Assembly (NCBI GenBank): GCA_023053575.1
Contig: JAKZAP010000016.1
Location: 10,744,030 to 10,808,029 of the forward strand
Direction: 5' to 3'
DNA length: 64,000 nt
DNA from: Branchinecta lynchi
Taxonomy: Eukaryota > Arthropoda > Branchiopoda > Anostraca > Branchinectidae
Below are positions 43,008 to 53,278 of the stretch, one piece after another. Every line of letters starts with the position of its first letter. Positions within the stretch are counted from its first letter, which is position 1. A model generated the notes under the pieces. It saw only the letters and a list, made by a program, of their open reading frames with translations. It was not told the DNA's origin and ran no database searches. The translations under genes and the position numbers were made by a program.

Positions 43008-43248
43008 TGTGACGAAATGCCCGTATGACGAATTTTCCTAATGACGAACTGTCCGTATGACGAATTGTCCTTGTGACGAATTGTCTTTGTGACAAAATGT
43101 CCTTGTGACGAATTGTCCTAATGACGAATTGTCCTTGTGACGAATTGTCGTTGTGACGAATTGTCGTTGTGACGAATAGTCCTTGTGACGAATTGTCCTT
43201 GTGACGAATTGTCCTTGTGATGAATTGTCCTTGTGACGAATTGTCCTG
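43008..43248 (+). repeat. 16-bp minisatellite GTGACGAATTGTCCTT
   Basis: The cleanest of the five arrays in this region; consecutive units differ by 0-2 bases (CCTT/CGTT/CCTA). Confidence 0.85.
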
Positions 43249-43478
43249 ATAAATACATGGTTTAATATATTATATAACCATACTATTTTAATGTAACAGA
43301 GTATTTAAGAATATATAGCTTAAAAACGAAATCCAAACTTCAAACCAGGCTCTCTGTGACGAAATGTCCGTATGACGAATTGTCCTTGAGACAAAATGTC
43401 CTTGTGACAAATTGTCCTTTGACGAATTGTCTGGGACGAACTGTCCCATGACGAAATGTCCTGTGACGAATTGACCGG
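43249..43478 (+). mobile_element. right end of a further MULE copy
   Basis: TAAATACATGGTTTAATATATTATATAACC through CAGGCTCTCTGTGACGAAATGTCC repeats 42258-42380 at high identity (this includes the last codons of the transposase). The minisatellite end is at 43353-43478. The left half is absent. Confidence 0.7.
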
Positions 43479-44269
43479 ACACCAAATGGAACATCAGAGA
43501 TATGTAATTTATTCAGGTATTAAGTTTCATTTCAGTCCGATCGACCGTTCGAAAATTACACACTACTCAATTTTCCGGATCCCCCCCCCCAGATGGTCGG
43601 ATCGGGAAACTGATTATTTCCAGGTTGGTTTGGTCGGGTCCTGAAACGCCTCCCAAGTTTCATCATCCTAGCACCCCATAATCTATAGCAACCCCTACTA
43701 AGGTTTAACAACATATTATACCAACCCCTTTGACCTTCGATTGCTCTAGCTCTCTCCGAACGAATTTAAGCAAAGAATGAATCATCCACGAGCAGAGCTA
43801 TACTAGTTTGAAGAAAGAACGACTCATCCACGCGCAGAGCTAAAGCCTACTAGCTTGAAGAAATGGGTAGGAGTTTGACAAAACTAGAAAAAGCGTTTCA
43901 AGAGATTTCGGCTGTCCCCCTCCAGCCCCCCCTCCCCCGTATCGGATCCGATCCGAATTTGACAATGAACATCCAAGACACTTGTTGTTGGGTTCTTGAT
44001 ACCTGTCAAGATTAATGCACGCCCGATTATCCGTTCCAAAATTATCAATGTTACTAATTTCCGGATTCCCAATCTTGCCACTCCCCCATTGATGGTTTGA
44101 TGGGGGAAGTGATTATTTCCAAGTTAATCCGGTTGGGTCCCTGATATGCATGCCAAGTTTTATCGTCCTAGGTCATGTGGAAGTGCCCCAAACTAGCAAA
44201 ATGCGGACAGACCGACCGACAGACAGACATTACGATCGCTATATGGCACTTGAGTAAGCTCAAGTGCCA
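43479..44269 (-). repeat. GGCACTTG-module cores, right part, with terminal hairpin
   Basis: Resumes 'ATTAAGTTTCATTTCAGTCCGATCGACCGTTCGAAAATTAC', with C-rich blocks, 'GAAGTGCCCCAAACTAGCAAAATG' and a GACCGACCGACAGACAG microsatellite (44208-44228). It ends in the hairpin TGGCACTTG..CAAGTGCCA (44244-44269). Confidence 0.75.
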
Positions 44270-44530
44270 TACAAAACGAAATCAAATGACTTGGTGCAGT
44301 AATCAGGCCCATCATTGCATCCTTTCTCGTTGCTAACGAAGCCGAATTTTTTCAACCTCGCCTTGGAGGAAATTCTTATCATCAAATTTTTTTTTTTAAA
44401 TAGCCTGCCTCTTTATATCAGTCTGGCAAGCTCGAAACATGTGACTGAGAATACAATTCTTTAAGTCTCCCAAACCGCCGATGTCCAATCTGGATGTCAA
44501 CTCAGTTTCTTGGTGACCCTGAAAACTCAA
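44270..44530. other. unassigned spacer
   Basis: No feature is recognised. Confidence 0.35.
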
Positions 44531-44770
44531 CATTTAGCTTTCCTGGATGAGCGCCCAGATTAGCTCAACTTTTATGGTCCGATGCTCTGCCAAACCCTCA
44601 TTTGGGATTCCTGGGAGAGCGCCCAGTTTAACTAAATATTTTTGTTTGGGTGCTCTGCAAGTGCACGGCTTAGTTGATTTATTTTGAGAGAGCACTCGGA
44701 GATCGTCCAGTTTAGCTATTTCTTCTGACTGGGCACTTTGAGACGCCCACTTTAGCTTTTTCTTTCTCCA
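44531..44770. repeat. degenerate short tandem motif (GAGCGCCCAGxTTAGCTxA)
   Basis: GAGCGCCCAGATTAGCTCAA, GAGCGCCCAGTTTAACTAAA, CGTCCAGTTTAGCTATT and CGCCCACTTTAGCTTTT are spaced irregularly by 50-90 bp. Confidence 0.45.
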
Positions 44771-45282
44771 AGTGGGTATGTAACTATACCACCCACTCAC
44801 GCTCACACCCATCGCGATGCACCTGACTGTGCTACACATCAATAGTACATACAACTTTAGTGACTGTACAATAATTACACATGCTACAATTATTTTTTTA
44901 TTTCTTTTTATCAGGGAACATCGCATCAGCCTCCACTTTCCACTGCATTAGCCTCTGCAAAAGACAACCAAGAAAAGAAAGCATAACATACGCACAAATA
45001 CTTCATCATCCCCTACATACAGAAGTGACTACAGATTTTGGGCTAGCCTTAGCTTCTGCTTACCTTGGGCCTTGAGGTTAAGCGTCTTCCTTCTCTCCAT
45101 CCTCTCTTGACTAAAAATTTGGTTTTATTCGGATGAAGGAACTTACCTCTAAACAGTAAAAATCTTTTTTCTGACTACAAGTACGGTTGTCAACACAAAA
45201 TAAAATACAAGACTTTCGGCAGTTTTAAAATTCTGCCAAAATTGTGTTGCTGGTGTCGCTGCGGATTACCTGCTTTGTACAG
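44771..45282. other. upstream region of the RNF170-like gene
   Basis: No coding domain. AT-rich with no recognisable binding sites. Confidence 0.35.
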
Positions 45283-45290
45283 TATAAAAG
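45283..45290 (+). promoter_or_regulatory. TATA-box candidate for the RNF170-like gene
   Basis: TATAAAAG lies about 160 bp upstream of the RNF170-like ATG. A start site about 30 bp downstream would give a ~130-nt 5' UTR. Only the motif and its position support this. Confidence 0.4.
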
Positions 45291-45442
45291 AGTGGGATGT
45301 GCTGGTTCGATCAGGTCAGATAGAATAAAAAAGAAAAAAAAGTTTGTCTGGAGCAAAGATCGTGTCATTATCTTTGGTCTGGAGAAACACAAATCCTTCC
45401 TGGTTTATTTTAATTGAGTAAATAGTAATAGGGAAAGAAAGG

Positions 45443-45546
45443 ATGGAAGGAATAGGAAGTGAAGTTCAGATATTGTTTCCCATAATGTGTCTTCTCATGA
45501 TGGTATGGATGATTGTCAGACAGAGACAGAATGTTGAACAAAACAG
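45443..45546 (+). CDS. RNF170: RNF170-like E3 ubiquitin ligase, exon 1
   Basis: The ATG has a strong context (A at -3, G at +4). The exon encodes residues 1-34 plus two bases: MEGIGSEVQILFPIMCLLM..., a single hydrophobic membrane segment (about residues 8-25), then RQRQNVEQN. It aligns with the N-terminal part of vertebrate RNF170 (EGVSDQVL.. then a membrane helix) although that protein has about 20 more residues in front. The donor is GTCAGT at 45547. Joined to 49077 it gives ..QNRLDNEIERIHPDHQ in frame. RNF170 is an ER-membrane ubiquitin ligase that in mammals targets activated IP3 receptors together with erlins. Intron 1 (45547-49076) holds a MITE, an antisense LINE and hairpins. Confidence 0.8.
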
Positions 45547-45593
45547 GTCAGTTCAAATGAGTTCAGAACAGCAGAAACAAAACCTAACAATAG

Positions 45594-46015
45594 TTGTGTT
45601 TTTGTCTCTGGTTCGTGTTCTGTGTTCTATGTTCACAGTTGTCTGGTTTGGATAATAAATATTTTTTTACTTGCGCTGTTCCATGTTTTTTGTTTTGTCG
45701 ATGTTCTGATGATAACGCAAACTTAGGTTCCTGAGCATGTCTTAGGCAGGAAATCTGTTACATTGCAAATTGAATTCCAAAAAGACTAATAATCACTCTG
45801 TAATTTTCTATCTGAACATTGGTTAAACATGCTAGGCTAAGAGAGCAAGCTCCGTGTTTTACAAAACAGACAGCGTAACACAGAAAATGGAACATGGAAC
45901 AGTGTACAAAAATGGGAAAATAAGAAACAGAGTGTTCCATATTTTGACAAAAATATCAAAAATATAAAACAGAGAGAAAACAGCAAAAAGAACAGAGTAA
46001 AAAAATGCAACTAGT
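45594..46015. mobile_element. AGTTGCG element (family ii), copy 2, in RNF170 intron 1
   Basis: The left end AGTTGTGTTTTTGTCTCTGG (45596) and right end CAGAGTAAAAAAATGCAACT (to 46013) are inverted. The interior near the right end (ATAAAACAGAGAGAAAACAGC) is the reverse complement of 33890-33930. Confidence 0.7.
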
Positions 46016-46099
46016 AAATCCAAATAAATCGCTACTCTAGTTTAAGACTTTGGAACGTCCCAAAACAGCCACTCCTGGGCCAGTCCAAAATCTTCTATA
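46016..46099. other. intronic spacer
   Basis: Short AT-rich stretch between the AGTTGCG element and the LINE. Nothing is recognised. Confidence 0.35.
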
Positions 46100-47890
46100 A
46101 AAGAATTAGAATAGAATTTTTTTTCAAAAGTATATGTCACAGCGTTACCGCCGAATTTGACCTTTTCGTCATACAAAATGAGGAATCAGATAACACTTTG
46201 TCACTAAGGAATAAAAACACTAAAAGGACTATCTTATCGGTTATTGTACAACTCAACAAATGCTGGAACAAAACTCCTTCTATATCTTTCGTGAAGAGGG
46301 GCCACAGGGGCTATTTTGGGGATTTTATGGGATTTTCTCGCTGGGGTCTAGTACGTACAGGAGAATAGGGGGGTAGGAGAATATAACGTAATCAGGGAAC
46401 AGATAGGGTTTTGATACTGAAATCTATGCTAAGGCGAGTTCGTCTCTCTTCCAGGGTAGCGAGTTTGAACCTTTTGAGTAGGTAACTGTAGGGCACTTTA
46501 CCCTCCCCGTTAATAATCATAAGGTTCCTTTTTTTAATGTTCTCGATACGGTATGTGTGTTCTGTCTCTTGCCTGAAGTGCCAGACAGGAAAAGCGTATT
46601 CAAGAATAGGTCTGATAAAACTAATGTAAATTTGAAGGAGGTCTTTAGGAGGGCAAGAAAATGTTATAAGTAGTTTCAAAACGGCAATACAGGGGGAGGC
46701 TTGTTTTAAAATATTTTTTATGTGGGCATCCCATTTTAAATCATTGGTTAAAGTAACTCCGAGTAGTTTAATTTTTTTAACAGAGATTTCTGGGGGAATG
46801 GGGTCAAGAAAGGCTGGGGTAGATTTTAAAAAGTTCATTGTCATAATTGAAGATTTCTTGGAGTTGACTTTCATTTGCGACAGAGCAGCTTCCTGGGTAA
46901 TGTCATCCAGAATGGTCATTGCTGAGCTCTTGATATTTCGCCGGCAAATCTCAAGAGCTGAGAGGTCATGAACATATTTCTATCGGTCAGGGTACTCGGA
47001 AATAAGACTATTGATCATAATTAAAAATCGGACCTAGTAAAGTACCTTGGGGAACACCACAAAAAATAGGGAGTGGTTCAGAAAAAACATTATTATATTT
47101 GACAATTTCTGATCGATTTGTCAAAAAGGAAACTAAAATTTTTATCAAAAAAGGACTAACTTTAAACTCTGAAAGCAACTTTTCAACAAGAATATTATTA
47201 TCAATTAGATCAAAAGCTTTCTGGAGATCAATTAACAGAAGGTTTAACCGTGTATCAGGGTTTTCGAGGTTTTTATAAATTAAATCAAGTAAACTCACAA
47301 GGTAATGAGAGGTAAATGTTTCCTTCAGGTTCCCGAACTGTTTAAGGTCAATCAGTTCCAGGATTTCTGCCTTCAACCAATCGGCCAAAACTTTCATACA
47401 TCTTTGAAAATGTCGGGGTCAGTGTAATTGGTCGTACTTCGGTGAAGTCATTTAGGCCTCCCTTTTTCTCAATCGGGGTAATATACCCTAACTTCCAACT
47501 AGCCGGATAATTTCCTGATATACTAATTTCATTGAAAATACTTAACAGCGGAATAGATAATTTGTCTGGGAAAGCTTTGATTAGAGCTGTTGGGATATCA
47601 ATGGGGCAAATGCTAGTTTTTTTAAGCTTCTTTATTTGACTAATAATTTCATTAACTGTAATTAATGGGATATTTTCTACTGGTGTAGCCTAAGTGCTTG
47701 TTGAGCTCATTTGCCGTCTGCAAAGGTGGCTCGTCCAAGTGGAAATCCAGATTCTTGTGCGTACGACCACAAAGTTCCTTAGATTTTCTAAACCATTGGC
47801 GGGGCTTACTTTCTTTAAGAATATTTAATTTGGTCCTTCCATAATTGGAAGCAGCTCGTCTGATTTCTTTCTTTATTTTTTTACGCAAAG
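46100..47890 (-). pseudogene. Jockey/CR1-like LINE RT pseudogene (antisense to RNF170)
   Basis: On the - strand, pieces of one RT ORF follow in order. 47888-47652 is a linker with KIKKEIRRAASNYGRTKLNIL. About 47645-47400 holds KKLKKTS.CPIDIPTALIKAFP and then GYITPIEKKGG..RPITL. 47397-47008 is the fingers/palm with DLQKAFDLIDNNILVEKL and CGVPQGTLLGPIF. 46919-46392 is the thumb with KIKLLGVTLTNDLKWD and RPILEYAFPVWHF. At 46965-46976 the catalytic YxDD box reads YVHD, and a stop and a frameshift precede it, so it is inactive. The 5' endonuclease part is missing. It closely resembles the LINE at 50225-52880, so both are copies of one family. The 3' boundary near 46100 is approximate. Confidence 0.8.
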
Positions 47891-47997
47891 CAATTGCTAA
47901 ACTGCAATTCTAATGACACTTTAGCAGCATCACATGAGAATTACATTAAGTGGCAGTAGCCTAGTGGAGAATAAGTTAACTAGATGTAGGCTGAGCT
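47891..47997. other. intronic spacer
   Basis: No feature is recognised. Confidence 0.3.
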
Positions 47998-48070
47998 ATG
48001 TTGCCTGGGCAATGTATATCTAGGCCAGTGACAGTGACAGGCCAGTCACAATGACTGGCCTGTCACTGTC
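47998..48070. repeat. module-end motif plus 19-bp perfect hairpin
   Basis: ATGTTGCCTGGGCAATGT (47998-48015) is a variant of the ACGTTGCC boundary. Next to it, GACAGTGACAGGCCAGTCA (48030-48048), loop CAA, and its exact complement (48052-48070) form a 19-bp stem. Confidence 0.85.
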
Positions 48071-48438
48071 GTGACGCAGGCTGGTGAGGCTGGGTTTGCT
48101 CGGGCAAAAGTTTATAGATGCGAGAGCCAGTGGGATTCTGACTATGGCAGACACGTTTTCCCTCAATATCTTTAGAGAGGTGATCTTGGTAAACAGATAC
48201 CTGCTGGAAGTCAATATTGGCTATGTACTAGTGTTCTAGACTGGCCAGTGAGGCAGGTTGAACACATGGACACTGGACTACCAACTGCAGTCAACAAATT
48301 CTGGAACTGCTACAAAATGTGAGGAGCAACATCACAACCTTGCCACAAAAACATGATGCCTCTCTGGCTTCTTTGTGAAAAGAGTGGCAAAAACCATTTT
48401 GCTTTTTAACTATGCTAAGTTGTCCTGAAAATTGTGGC
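48071..48438. other. intronic sequence, unassigned
   Basis: No feature is recognised. Confidence 0.35.
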
Positions 48439-48492
48439 TAGACATCATGTCGTTGATAGACGTCATGTCGTGGCTAGACGTCATGCCATGAC
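48439..48492. repeat. 18-bp tandem repeat, three units (TAGACGTCATGTCGTxGx)
   Basis: Units start at 48439, 48457 and 48475. Each holds a GACGTCAT-like palindromic core (the first has GACATCAT). Confidence 0.75.
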
Positions 48493-49076
48493 CTCGTGTC
48501 GAAGGGCGATCGCAAAAAGAGTTTCATCATAGGGAAACCAACTATAGGAGGGGTACCTGACCTCCTTTTTACACTACCTCGATTTTTGTCGCGAAAATGT
48601 AAAAATGTACATGCTGTCCCGAGAGCTAAGAGGCAAAATATGACTTTTTTCATAGTCATGCGTCAAAAAATAATCAAATTCTGTGCCTTTTCTTTGTTTT
48701 GAAGCTGCTTTTAAAAGGAATTTTCTGGCTCTTGAATTTGCTAACTCTATCTTTTTCATCATCTTGTAAGGCAATCGAGGTAAGGTTAGAATGAAGGGAT
48801 CTTGTTTGAGAAAAAAATATGTTTAATTAGAAATATTGAAGCAATAATTATTGATCCAATATGTAAACCATTGAATTAGCTTCAATCTAGTATGTTTGTC
48901 ATATTTTTTTGTTCATTTTTAATTCAGATATATTATTCTGAAGTAAAAACTTCTCTGGAAATTTGAGATCTGGTCTGAGGTTGGATACCCCTCCTGTATT
49001 TGGCTCCAATTTAGGCATGCATCTAAGTTCTTAACGTTAGTAATTCTTAAGTTTCCTCTTCTTTCCTTCCTTACAG
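48493..49076. other. end of RNF170 intron 1
   Basis: Ends in a pyrimidine-rich tract and CCTTACAG acceptor at 49076. Nothing else is recognised. Confidence 0.4.
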
Positions 49077-49210
49077 ATTGGATAATGAGATTGAGAGAAT
49101 TCATCCTGACCATCAAGGTTTCATTGAAGAATTGCGGAATACTTTCGTCCCTCAACCAATATTGAGAGAAAGTCAGACAAGCGAGTCTGTAGTGACAGCT
49201 GATCAAAGAA
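49077..49210 (+). CDS. RNF170: RNF170-like, exon 2
   Basis: 134 nt between the acceptor TTACAG and donor GTAAGA. It encodes residues 35-79 and one base of the next codon: LDNEIERIHPDHQGFIEELRN... The IHPxxQ motif (residues 43-48) and the following helix match vertebrate RNF170 (IHPENQERVRVLREQ). Phase is conserved on both sides, which supports the exon limits. Intron 2 (49211-49563) is short and repeat-free. Confidence 0.8.
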
Positions 49211-49563
49211 GTAAGAAGATAAACGTTACAGTGCTTATAGACTGTAGGCTAGTTACATGCAAGCCAATCAGGAAACGAAAAATGTTGCTCCAGCTTTCCG
49301 CCTCTTCCTATAACAACAACTTCTGTAGCATTGCATTACATGGACACTAGCTAGAAACATGGTAAAATGTGAGGAATTCACATCTGCTTGAAGCTGGAAT
49401 ATTAGAAAAATATGTTATAGCCTACGGTATGTTTGGTTCTTGTGGTTTTCTCTATTTTCAGTACCAAGTAAAAAATTTTAGTCACCCAGTATTAAATGGT
49501 ACTCAAGTCAACCCAACCTCTTCCACAAACCAGGTCATTCATTTGTTTTTTATTTTTTGGCAG

Positions 49564-49668
49564 GGTATCCAACTGAATCAGCGATGCTGGAAGATGATGC
49601 ATCTTGCCCTGTGTGCCTAGAACTATTTATTTATCCTGTACTGACGAACTGTGGCCATACTTTCTGTG
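49564..49668 (+). CDS. RNF170: RNF170-like, exon 3 (first half of the RING)
   Basis: 105 nt between TTTTTTGGCAG and GTAAGT. It encodes residues 80-114, with CPVCLELF (C94, C97) and NCGHTFC (C109, H111, C114): the first five zinc ligands of the C3HC4 RING. In vertebrates the same stretch reads CPVCL.....PVETNCGH.FCG. Intron 3 (49669-53069) contains a LINE in the same orientation. Confidence 0.85.
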
Positions 49669-50224
49669 GTAAGTAGCTATTATAGAAACACTAATCATCA
49701 TACGTGTATGTGTCATAAACATTTAGTACTGTACAGAAACCAGTTTCTTTTTGTGCTGTTTCTTCATTGGCTGCATCTTTACCGCCGGAATACTCACTAG
49801 AGTCACTAGTGATCCCTGTTTTTTGCTTTACGCTAAGTCTGGTTTGGATTCACTTTATAACATCCTAGTTTAATGTCAGTTGGTTGGTGAGGTAAAATGG
49901 ATCACAGTTCCGGGTTTTGCTAGTCATTACTGAGGCTCTTATTCTTCATTTGGATGTTAGAGTTTTTTCCATGGCTGATATTGCAACAGCATGTCTTGTA
50001 AGTCTGTCTTGATTGTCATATCATGCTAAAATAGGTGTATATAGATATTTATTTAACCACCAAAATGCTAAAGATTTAGTACAAAAAGGAACACAAAAAA
50101 GAGAGAAAAAACACTTTAGAACACAAGCAAACTCACATTGACTACTTTTCTGGTTGTAGGAATAGTTGGTAATGGGTATATACAATACACCTTACAATAC
50201 AAGGTTACAAACAATTTATTAAAC
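49669..50224. other. RNF170 intron 3, upstream part
   Basis: At 50045-50220 an ATTTATTTAACCACCAAAATGC start followed by A-rich sequence may be the 3' end of an antisense LINE. Otherwise nothing is recognised. Confidence 0.35.
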
Positions 50225-52880
50225 TAAGACATCAGAATCATCCGTTAGGTAAGAAAGGTGGGGGCGCAGCGTGTTTCGTACGTGAGCAGTTGGCGCCGCG
50301 GCTTCTACAGATTCCTCATATTGATGATGATGATAAAATGATTTGGATTATGATTCGACCAAAAAAGCTTCTGAGATCTGTAACTGGTATTGTTATTGGA
50401 GTGTTTTATTGCTCACCCAGTATGGCATCTTTCCAAAAAAAGATCTTTGCTGAAAAGTTAGATTTGTGTGTTGATTTTATTACTTCTAAGTACCCGAATG
50501 TTGGAATTTGCGTTACTGGTGATAAGAACGATCTAAGAATTGAAAGCTTCCACAGAAGTCAAGGACTCAAGCAGATAGTAAAGTTTCCGACTACTAAAGG
50601 TAATACTAAACTCGACGTAATTTGCACAAATTTGTCAGAATATTATAATGAACCTCAAGACCCTACCTCCCCTTGGTGGTAGCTACCACTACATGATAAA
50701 GTGGGCTCCGCTACCTTCGTATAAAGTAAAATATGTAGTTGAGAAAGTTTCCTACCGACCTCTTTCGGACAGGGGTCTCTTAGAATTTGGAAATTGGATT
50801 ACATCCGAGTCCTGGGATGAGGTAGCAATTTTAGAGTCCTCCGATGAAAAAGCTAAATTTTTGCAAGATAAATTAAGAAACAAATATGAAGAATGCTTTC
50901 CTGAGAAAACTTCCAAGCGGTGCAACACAGATCGTCCTTACATAACCCAAGAAATTAAAGATTTGATTCAGTATAAAATTCAACTAAGAAAAGAAGGGAA
51001 AATAGGAAATGCTAATATGCTCCGCAACAAAGTACGTAAAATGACAAGAAAAGCTGCAGCTGAGTATTACAACAAAAAAATTGATAACCTTTTTGAATCA
51101 AAGCCTAGCATGTGGTAGAAGGAAATAAAACGAATTTGTGGAAAATCCCCTAGTACGAATTTGTGGAAAATCCCCTAGTGGTGTTGATTTTTGTTCAGAT
51201 TCTAATGATGAAACAGTTGCTAACCAGTTAAATGGTCATTTGGCCAGAATAATCCAGTCTTTGCCGCCTCTTGATGTAAATAAAACGAACCAAGAGTATC
51301 AGAAAATTCCACATGATGACGTACCTTTACCTACTATTTCTGAGGATCAAGTTTTTAGTAAAATAAAGAAACTTAAACGAACTTCTATAACTCCCATAGA
51401 TATTCCGATTGAACTTATAAAAGCATTTCCTGACAAATTGACTAAGCCACTAACACAAATATTTAATTGCATTTCGACTTCTTCAGTTTACCCACAGATA
51501 TGGAAAACGGGGAATGTTACTCCAATCCCTATACTGAACTTAATTTCGATGGCGTGAGGCCAATCACTTGTTCAGCAAAATGTACGAAAGCTTTGTAGCA
51601 AATTGGCTAAAAGCTGAAGTTGAACCCCTCCTTGATCCTCATCAGTACGGTAACAGAAAGAATACATCAACATCCCATTATCTAGTCAGTCTTTTACATT
51701 TTATTTTTAAGCATGTTGATGAGCCTGGTAAATGGCTAAACTTAATAACAATTGATTTTAAAAAGGGTTTCGATCTGATTGATCATAACATTTTAATTTC
51801 TAAGCTTCTAATTGATTTTAGAGTGAACCCTGCTGTTGTGAAAATCATTCAGAGTTTTTTAATAAATAGGTTCCAAATTTTAAAATATAAGACGTCTTTC
51901 TCTGAACCTGAGCCAGTTTTTTGTGGTGTACCTCAAGGTACCATCCTGGGTCCTATTCTTTTTCTAGTTATGATTAATGATATTGCTAATTAATTGTGAA
52001 GACCCTTGGAAATATGTTGACGACCTTACCCTTGGAGAAATTTGTGAAGCAAATGAATGTAGCAAAGCTCAAATTTTAATTGATAACGTGAAGACTAAAG
52101 CTTCCGTTTCAAATATGACTGTAAATGACAGTAAATCTTCTATTTTAACTATTTCATTTTTAAATTCTTCTGAACCAAATTTCCTACCAACTATCTCTGA
52201 TTCTCTTAAAGTCAGTAAGATTAAACTCTTGGGAGTTATTATTACCAGTGATTTAAAATGGGAAGCAAACACAACTAGTCTAGTAAAAAGGGGTAATGCT
52301 GGGCTGCAGATGCTTAAGCTTATGTCGAAACATAGCGCCCTTCCAGATCACCTCCTCCGAATATTTACATCTTTTTTTCGCCCAATTCTGGAATATGCAG
52401 CTCCTGTATGGCATTTTGGACTGACGGCTGAGCAAAGCGCCAGGCTCGAAAGAGTTCAGAAAAGAGCTCTAAGAATAGTATCGAAGCAGGCAGAAATGTC
52501 GTATGAAGAGCTGCTGTCAAAGTTTAAAGTGCAAACTCTGAAAAAAGAAGAGAGAAACTCTGCATGGATTTCGGAAGAAAATCTCTGATCCACCCAATCC
52601 ACAAAACCCTTTTCCCCCCTCAATCCAGAACAGAACGACTCCCGCGCAGGGTTGCAGTGCCTGTTGAGAAACTTCAGCCGGTACGCTGTGCCCATCAGCG
52701 GTTAGCGAAGAGTTTTATACCTAGTTTTGTAAATATGTATAACGAAAATCAGGAGGATTGATTAGTGTTTTGTTTTCTTTGTTCTTTTTTTGTGTCGCTT
52801 TTTAATGTGACTAAACCAAAGAAATTTGGCAGTGCCATGAAAGTTTTGGTGAAAATAAAAGCTTATCTATCTATCTATCA
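50225..52880 (+). pseudogene. Jockey/CR1-like LINE, 5'-truncated, in RNF170 intron 3
   Basis: Order of domains: C-terminal part of the endonuclease (50290-50690), with GICVTGDKNDLR where GDFN is usual and KLDVICTNLS; its SDH box reads SYH. Then a linker (50648-51557), RT fingers/palm (51568-51990) with DFKKGFDLIDHNILISKL and CGVPQGTILGPILF, the intact catalytic box YVDD (52013-52024), thumb with KIKLLGVIITSDLKWE and RPILEYAAPVWHF (to 52588), and a tail to about 52760. The 3' end carries a (TATC)n tail at 52863-52880. At least four frameshifts or stops (around 50650, 51118, 51557, 51990) and a 25-bp tandem duplication break the ORF. It would be transcribed as part of the host intron. Confidence 0.85.
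51130..51179 (+). repeat. 25-bp perfect tandem duplication in the LINE
   Basis: ACGAATTTGTGGAAAATCCC plus CTAGT occurs twice in a row (51130-51154, 51155-51179), shifting the LINE frame. Confidence 0.9.
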
Positions 52881-53069
52881 TATACTATTGGAAGGAAATA
52901 ACAACTCCTTAAATTTCAGTCTTCGTTTTCCAGTTGAAACTATAGTACCATATCATTAACATTGAAATTTGTCTTGATTGTGCTGATCCGAGTGTTATTT
53001 TGGTATTTTAAATTATATATTAGCTACTTTAGTTCTTTTGTCTAACTTTAGTTCATTTGTCCATTTTAG
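52881..53069. other. RNF170 intron 3, downstream part
   Basis: AT-rich, ending in GTCCATTTTAG acceptor. TTAGTTC.TTTGTC is duplicated at 53028 and 53048. Confidence 0.4.
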
Positions 53070-53278
53070 CCCGTTGTTTTGTTGCCTACTGGAATCATCG
53101 ACATTGGGGTGGAGCCATGAAGTGCCCAGTTTGTCGGCAGGATGTTTATAGTCTCCTTAGGAGATCTTTAGTTGGTGAAAGACAACAGCAACGCAATTCT
53201 TCTGCTGGCCCCGAAGCTGGAGAGCCTTTGGAGGTTGTAAGGCAGTATAATAGAAGATTCTCGGGAGAAACTAGATCC
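53070..53278 (+). CDS. RNF170: RNF170-like, exon 4 (RING completion); later exons not found
   Basis: 209 nt from the acceptor TTTTAG to donor GTAAGT. It encodes the end of residue 115 to residue 184: RCFVAYWNHRHWGGAMKCPV, CRQDV... supplies the last zinc ligands C117, C133 and C136, giving C-x2-C-x11-C-x-H-x2-C-x2-C-x15-C-x2-C. AYW....W.GA..CP.CRQ is diagnostic of RNF170. After a longer Ser/Gln/Glu-rich insertion comes YNRRFSGETRS (174-184), matching YNRRFSGQPRS of vertebrates. The exon ends in phase 0. The last ~75 residues (two membrane segments of the DUF1232 region) are not recognisable downstream to 64000; they may lie beyond the window. Confidence 0.85.

Larger units (their letters stand above)
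42455..43248. mobile_element. MULE-related element B, deletion derivative
   Basis: The left array (42455-42609) is in reverse orientation and the right array (43008-43248) is forward: about 14 units of GTGACGAATTGTCCTT at 16-bp spacing. The left subterminal block (42610-42745) is shared with element A (41470-41600: GCCACCCCTTCACAAGAG). The interior has a LINE fragment in place of transposase. Confidence 0.7.

Noticed and set aside
43008..43248. CRISPR-like array
   Set aside because: Units are contiguous 16-bp repeats without unique spacers and lie at the end of a eukaryotic MULE.
45306..45320. GGTTCGATC as a possible tRNA T-arm
   Set aside because: No matching acceptor, D-arm or A-box sequence at the right distance.
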